From positions 1-43,434 of the forward strand of contig JAJDTJ010000107.1 of assembly GCA_022827225.1 (NCBI GenBank): a DNA stretch of 43,434 nt. The letters run 5' to 3'. This DNA comes from Candidatus Poribacteria bacterium (GTDB lineage: Bacteria; Poribacteria; WGA-4E; WGA-3G). Shown in pieces: positions 39,768-43,434 of the stretch (its first letter is position 1; each line of letters starts with the position of its first letter). A program made the translations under genes and the position numbers. A model generated the notes under the pieces. That model searched no databases. It worked only from the letters and a program-made list of their open reading frames with translations, and was not told the DNA's origin.

Positions 39768-40586
39768 GTGAGATTTAACACTAAAATTCTGATATGTGTG
39801 CTACTGTTAAGTTTGCTGTCCAATGTCTGCTTAGCTTCAGATGGTTTCCGTGCGGAACCGTTTACGGCTTTCTATCTGGAGTCGGCGCTCGGTAACCGTA
39901 CATTGGCGAATGAATCCTTAACGGTCGGTGAAGTGCTACAACCTCGGAAATCTCCAAACGAGGCGTTCCTCTATTCGCTTGTGATTCCGGGTATGGGTCA
40001 ACTCTATACAGGTGCTAAGCACGGTTATCTTTATACCGCGGCAGAGGTCGGTTTTCTGGCAACCTTTTTTATTTTAAGAAATTCTGCATCAAACACACGT
40101 GACGACTATCGTGATATTGTCAGAGAGAGTGTCGTCTTTATCGGTGCGGGATCCTTTGAAGATTGGGACCCTATAGAGGATTTTGAACACGCCACACAGT
40201 ATGAAACATGGAATCACGTCTACGATTCTGAGGCGACGCGCGCACGCACCGGTAAGTGGTACTGGAGTGATATCGATCCGAACCTAAAGAACGAGAAACA
40301 TGGCGATATTGAAAATAAAGGTATCAGTTCAAAACGTCGATTGGAGGCTTTTGAATTGCGGCAACAAGCCAACGATACCTTTGAACGTGCGAGATTCTTT
40401 TTAGGTATGGCGATCCTAAACCACGTTGTTAGTGCCGTGGAGGCGCGTATCACGACGAAACGTATCAACGCACGTTTAGAAAGTACAGCGGCGCAGGCAC
40501 AAACCCGAATGTTTGATATAGATATAAAAACGGATGTGTTAACAGGCAGGACCTCCGGTGCTTTTGTGCTACGGAAAAGGTTTTAG
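39768..40586 (+). CDS. Secreted or membrane protein, DUF5683-like
   Basis: A 272-residue protein with a signal peptide (ILICVLLLSLLSNVCLA). The core PNEAFLYSLVIPGMGQLYTGAKHGYLYTAAEVGF is the hallmark of DUF5683-like proteins (S.(V/I)PG.GQ.Y.G). A charged mid-region and a second hydrophobic stretch (ARFFLGMAILNHVVSAVEA) follow. Start is GTG with AAGGAA upstream. It is 17 bases behind the PorV-like gene and 20 before the next. Function unknown; probably an envelope component working with the PorV-like protein. Confidence 0.72.
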   Translation: MRFNTKILICVLLLSLLSNVCLASDGFRAEPFTAFYLESALGNRTLANESLTVGEVLQPRKSPNEAFLYSLVIPGMGQLYTGAKHGYLYTAAEVGFLATFFILRNSASNTRDDYRDIVRESVVFIGAGSFEDWDPIEDFEHATQYETWNHVYDSEATRARTGKWYWSDIDPNLKNEKHGDIENKGISSKRRLEAFELRQQANDTFERARFFLGMAILNHVVSAVEARITTKRINARLESTAAQAQTRMFDIDIKTDVLTGRTSGAFVLRKRF

Positions 40587-40606
40587 TTTTATCAAAAGGA
40601 GCCACT

Positions 40607-41545
40607 ATGCCATTAGAGATACCACAACTTCTGGATGCGCTTAATTCCGTTACCGCGATTCCGATTATCCCTTTCAAGGACGGTAAGATTGACGACACCG
40701 GACACGCCAAAAACATCGACTATTTGATGCGGAACAATTACCTCGATGAAGGACGCAAGCGCGTCATCGCTATTGCTGGAACAAGCCTGATTCACCACAT
40801 TAGTGAAACCGAGCAGCTTCGGCTTATTGACAAAACTGGACAGCAGATAGGAGATGATGGTATCTTTATCTCCGGTATTGTACCCAACCCCATCCCCCAA
40901 GCTGGTCAACTCGTTGAGGCGCAGTCCGAACTCCAAAGACCGCCGGATGCGTACCTACTCATGCCACTGACCGGGGTCTCAAATCCTGAAGGGGTCTACC
41001 AACAGTACATGGAATTCGGTGAGAGATACGGTACAGCTTGCGGTGCCCGGTTTCTCTACTATTTCCGTCAGAAACGCGATCTATCAGCGGTTATCCGTCT
41101 CTTGAACGATTCTCCACATTTCATCGGTGTGAAGATCGGAACGGGTGAAGAGGATGTTGAACGGCTTGTTGAGGGTGTTGGTGACAGTGGTATTGTGATG
41201 TGGGGTATCGGGGACAGATGTACGCGTCCGGCACAGTTAGGGGCGGTAGGACACACCTCTGGCATCGCGGTGGCTTTCGCGCGTGCTTCGGACGAGATCA
41301 ATAACGCCCAACGTCGTGGCGATTACGAGACTTCTGCCCGGATTGAAGCCGACATCGCGCCACTTGAAGAAATCCGTTTCATGAACGAGCGGATTTATAA
41401 CTATTCGGCAGTCGTTGAAGCTATGATTCTAAGCGGTTTCGACGATATTGCTGCGGGGACCGGCGGACCCTTCAATCCACGCGTGCCAGCAGACATTCAG
41501 GAGCAGCTCCGCAGGATAACACAGGACTTAAAGCGATACCATTAA
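40607..41545 (+). CDS. Dihydrodipicolinate synthase/N-acetylneuraminate lyase-family aldolase
   Basis: A 312-residue TIM-barrel class I aldolase-like protein of the DapA/NanA superfamily. Schiff-base lysine K176 is in FIGVKIGTGEEDV and the catalytic tyrosine is in FLYYFR (Y151/Y152). The usual substrate-binding GTTGE is replaced by GTSLIHHISETE, so it is likely not a true DapA; a sugar-acid aldolase or dehydratase role is more plausible. AAAGGAG lies upstream of the ATG. It sits between envelope genes and rqcH without evident pathway partners. Confidence 0.85.
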   Translation: MPLEIPQLLDALNSVTAIPIIPFKDGKIDDTGHAKNIDYLMRNNYLDEGRKRVIAIAGTSLIHHISETEQLRLIDKTGQQIGDDGIFISGIVPNPIPQAGQLVEAQSELQRPPDAYLLMPLTGVSNPEGVYQQYMEFGERYGTACGARFLYYFRQKRDLSAVIRLLNDSPHFIGVKIGTGEEDVERLVEGVGDSGIVMWGIGDRCTRPAQLGAVGHTSGIAVAFARASDEINNAQRRGDYETSARIEADIAPLEEIRFMNERIYNYSAVVEAMILSGFDDIAAGTGGPFNPRVPADIQEQLRRITQDLKRYH

Positions 41546-41561
41546 AGAAAGACTTTTGAAC

Positions 41562-43274
41562 ATGTCTTACGATAGTTTAGCATTACGCGTTATTGCCAAC
41601 GAATTCAGCGAAACCCTTTTAGGCGGTACGATTCGACATATTGAACAGGTGAACGCACACACTTTCTCGTTCAAGGTCGGTCATGCTGCGGAAACGCATT
41701 GGCTGACGCTATCCGCACATTCGGTGCATGCCCGTGCACATCTCATTGAGAAACCGCCCCCTGCTCAAAAACAGTCCTATCTGGCAGATTTTCTCACGAC
41801 GCACCTCAGGCGTGGCAAGATTACCGCGATTGAGCAGCTCGGTTGGGATCGGATACTTAAAATCACCGTTCAACCTGTCTCTGATGAACCGATACAACCG
41901 CCCCCGAAAGCCATTATTGCAGAGATGATGGGTAAACATAGCAACATTATCCTCATCGATGCATCTGATGATAGGATTTTGGAAAGTCTCAAACGCATTG
42001 ATGAGACGGTGAACCGATATCGAGAGGTTTTACCGGGTGAAACGTATCGTCTGCCACCGCAGCAAGGGAAAGTTGATCCGCTGACACTGAGCAAAGAAAC
42101 GTTTACGGAGCTCTTTGATGGACAAGTAGAAGTTGGATGGCGACAGCTTTTTGACAAGATAGACGGTTTCAGTCCAACACTGTCGAAGGAGGTCGTTGCA
42201 CGGGCAATCGAAACGGACCTTTGGGATGCTTATCAACAGGTGATCGCCTATTTTGATCCGGTGAATACAACACCGCAACTGATCATGGACGGAGATGAAC
42301 CGCTTGCGATATCCGCAATGCCGCTACAACAATTCCGAAACACCACCACGCAAGCCTTTGACACGATGAATGCCGCTGTCGCTGCATACTACGAGGCAAT
42401 CACGCTGAAGGAGCGTATCGTCTCTGAACGGAATGTGCTGAAGCAGGCGTTGAAGAAGCAAGAGAATCTACTCCGGCGGAAAGCGAAAGCACTGCAAAGC
42501 GATTTGGAACGCGCAGAAAAATCAGAAGATTACCGTATTCAAGGCGAATTGATCCTTGCAAATCTACACACGATGACCCGCGGACAGGAACGGGTCGAGT
42601 TACAGAACTACTACAGTCCTGAACTCGAAAAGTTGACAATCACGCTCAACCCTGAACAGACACCCTCCGAGAATGCGCAGACCTATTTCAAGAAATACAC
42701 GAAGGCGAAACGCGGGTATGCGCGTATCCAGCAGCTCGTCTCAGATTTGGATGCCGATCAGGAGACATTGCAGCTTTATGTATCCGAGTTGGAATCAGCG
42801 AAGACTTTAGAAGACCTTCAACACCTCCGTAGTGTGTTTACCCAGAACGGCTATCTCAAAGCACCGCAAGGCAGAAAGCAGAAGCAGTCAGTAGGCGAAG
42901 GTCCCTTCCGCAGGTATACCTCAACGAATGGTTTCCAGATGTATGTCGGCAAGAACAGCCAATCGAACGATCTGCTCCTACGTCAGATTGCCAAACCGAG
43001 CGATATGTGGCTCCATGCTAAACAGATTCACGGTTCGCATGTCATCATCCGTAACCCAGAGAACCGTCCGGATATTCCGATGCCGACGTTATTACAAGCC
43101 GCGCAACTTGCTGCCTACTACAGCAAAGCACACCACGCCAGTAATGTGCCTGTTGACTATACGTGGGCACGGTATGTTGTGAAACGGAAGGGCAACGTTG
43201 CAGGGTACGTGCATTATACACGTGAAAAGACGTTGTTTGTTGAACCTGCAGTTCCATCATCGAAGAAAAAATAA
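41562..43274 (+). CDS. rqcH: RqcH/Rqc2-type NFACT ribosome quality control protein
   Basis: RqcH binds stalled 50S subunits and adds C-terminal alanine tails that mark the nascent chain for degradation. The 570-residue protein has the NFACT-N domain (SLALRVIANEFSETLLGGTIRHIEQV) with the D96-R97 pair (GWDRILKI) required for tailing. A helix-hairpin-helix region, a long coiled coil (about 280-420) and the NFACT-R domain (FQMYVGKNSQSNDLLLRQIAKPSDMWLHAKQIHGSHVIIR) follow. I chose the ATG at 41562; a TTG two codons earlier is in frame. It follows the aldolase by 16 bases. Confidence 0.92.
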   Translation: MSYDSLALRVIANEFSETLLGGTIRHIEQVNAHTFSFKVGHAAETHWLTLSAHSVHARAHLIEKPPPAQKQSYLADFLTTHLRRGKITAIEQLGWDRILKITVQPVSDEPIQPPPKAIIAEMMGKHSNIILIDASDDRILESLKRIDETVNRYREVLPGETYRLPPQQGKVDPLTLSKETFTELFDGQVEVGWRQLFDKIDGFSPTLSKEVVARAIETDLWDAYQQVIAYFDPVNTTPQLIMDGDEPLAISAMPLQQFRNTTTQAFDTMNAAVAAYYEAITLKERIVSERNVLKQALKKQENLLRRKAKALQSDLERAEKSEDYRIQGELILANLHTMTRGQERVELQNYYSPELEKLTITLNPEQTPSENAQTYFKKYTKAKRGYARIQQLVSDLDADQETLQLYVSELESAKTLEDLQHLRSVFTQNGYLKAPQGRKQKQSVGEGPFRRYTSTNGFQMYVGKNSQSNDLLLRQIAKPSDMWLHAKQIHGSHVIIRNPENRPDIPMPTLLQAAQLAAYYSKAHHASNVPVDYTWARYVVKRKGNVAGYVHYTREKTLFVEPAVPSSKKK

Positions 43275-43294
43275 AGACCCAGTTTTACTATACA

Positions 43295-43434
43295 TAACCC
43301 AAGTTGCCACTTGTAAATCCATGGGATATCCTTTATAGTGTTTTTAACGCAAAAACAAAAGGAGAACCCCATGGACTTGACTATTGTAGCACTTTATACG
43401 ATTTGTGACGATCTTTTAATCTCAATCGGGCATC
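43295..43434 (+). mobile_element. Insertion sequence, left end, cut by window
   Basis: The motif TAACCCAAGTTGC (43295-43307) matches the ends of the element at 5017-5254. Within 80 bases follow a promoter-like pair (TTGTAA 43311-43316, 17 bases, TATAGT 43334-43339), AAAGGAG and an ATG. The right end lies beyond the window. Confidence 0.55.
43371..43434 (+). CDS. Probable DDE transposase, first 21 codons only
   Basis: Only MDLTIVALYTICDDLLIS and three more residues are visible, in frame to the window end. The opening (hydrophobic stretch then ICDDLL) resembles the N-termini of IS982-type transposases (Y/F-C-L-x-DD). AAAGGAG six bases upstream of the ATG and the upstream inverted-repeat motif support a functional gene. 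With so little sequence the family is tentative. Confidence 0.45.
   Translation, partial: MDLTIVALYTICDDLLISIGH

Noticed and set aside
38626..40586. Type IX secretion locus
   Set aside because: Only a PorV/PorQ-like protein and a DUF5683-like protein are present; no PorK/L/M/N, SprA or PorU homologue and no T9SS sorting domain was recognised in the window.
1..43434. tRNA, rRNA and riboswitches
   Set aside because: Spacers were read for T-loop signatures and long conserved leaders on both strands; none was convincing. A tRNAscan/Infernal run would be decisive.

Overview
The window reads as a chromosome segment of an uncultured Gram-negative-type (diderm) bacterium. Outer-membrane genes are everywhere: bamA, skp/ompH, lpxD, lolE/lolD, lnt, a PorV-like barrel protein and a DUF5916 barrel protein. 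The secreted YWTD-propeller, lamin-tail and W..D-repeat proteins, the SMP-30 and PIG-L families, and several scattered short palindromes resemble what I know of Candidatus Poribacteria and related FCB-side lineages. That placement is an inference from gene content; no 16S rRNA, tRNA or other phylogenetic RNA was seen.

Layout. 1-1068: 3' part of an IS605/IS1341-type tnpB with its right end. 1140-4912: sixA, a secreted repeat protein, and a convergent YWTD propeller/lamin-tail protein. 5017-5254: a noncoding MITE-like element whose ends match the end of an insertion sequence starting at about 43295. 5258-9010 (minus): AAA ATPase with a PD-(D/E)XK domain, a Rad50-like ATPase and a small partner gene. 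9087-18217: aminotransferase and O-methyltransferase, a FIST protein between two SMP-30 proteins, a methyltransferase, a double PurS-like protein divergent from a PIG-L deacetylase, a small diheme membrane protein, and the distal end of the next cluster.

17321-28598 (minus) is the core: ilvE, bamA, skp, lpxD, UbiA/DGGGPS, a TrmH-type methylase, GGGPS, grpE, dnaJ, prmA in transcription order. The two prenyl-transfer enzymes of archaeal-type ether lipid synthesis lie inside an outer-membrane biogenesis cluster next to lpxD. A near-consensus promoter in front of GGGPS (TTGACA-17-TACAAT) makes GGGPS the first gene of the grpE-dnaJ-prmA unit. This is the most interesting feature of the window.

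28766-36102 (minus): lnt, prfB (with an intact autoregulatory +1 frameshift site), lysS, a GNAT acetyltransferase, lolE and lolD, which combine translation with lipoprotein acylation and export. 36168-38360: DUF5916 barrel protein, divergent from a plus-strand unit porV-like, DUF5683-like, dihydrodipicolinate-synthase-like and rqcH (38626-43274). The window closes in the first codons of a probable transposase.

No CRISPR array, tRNA, rRNA or prophage was found. All promoter calls come from reading -35/-10 hexamers by eye.
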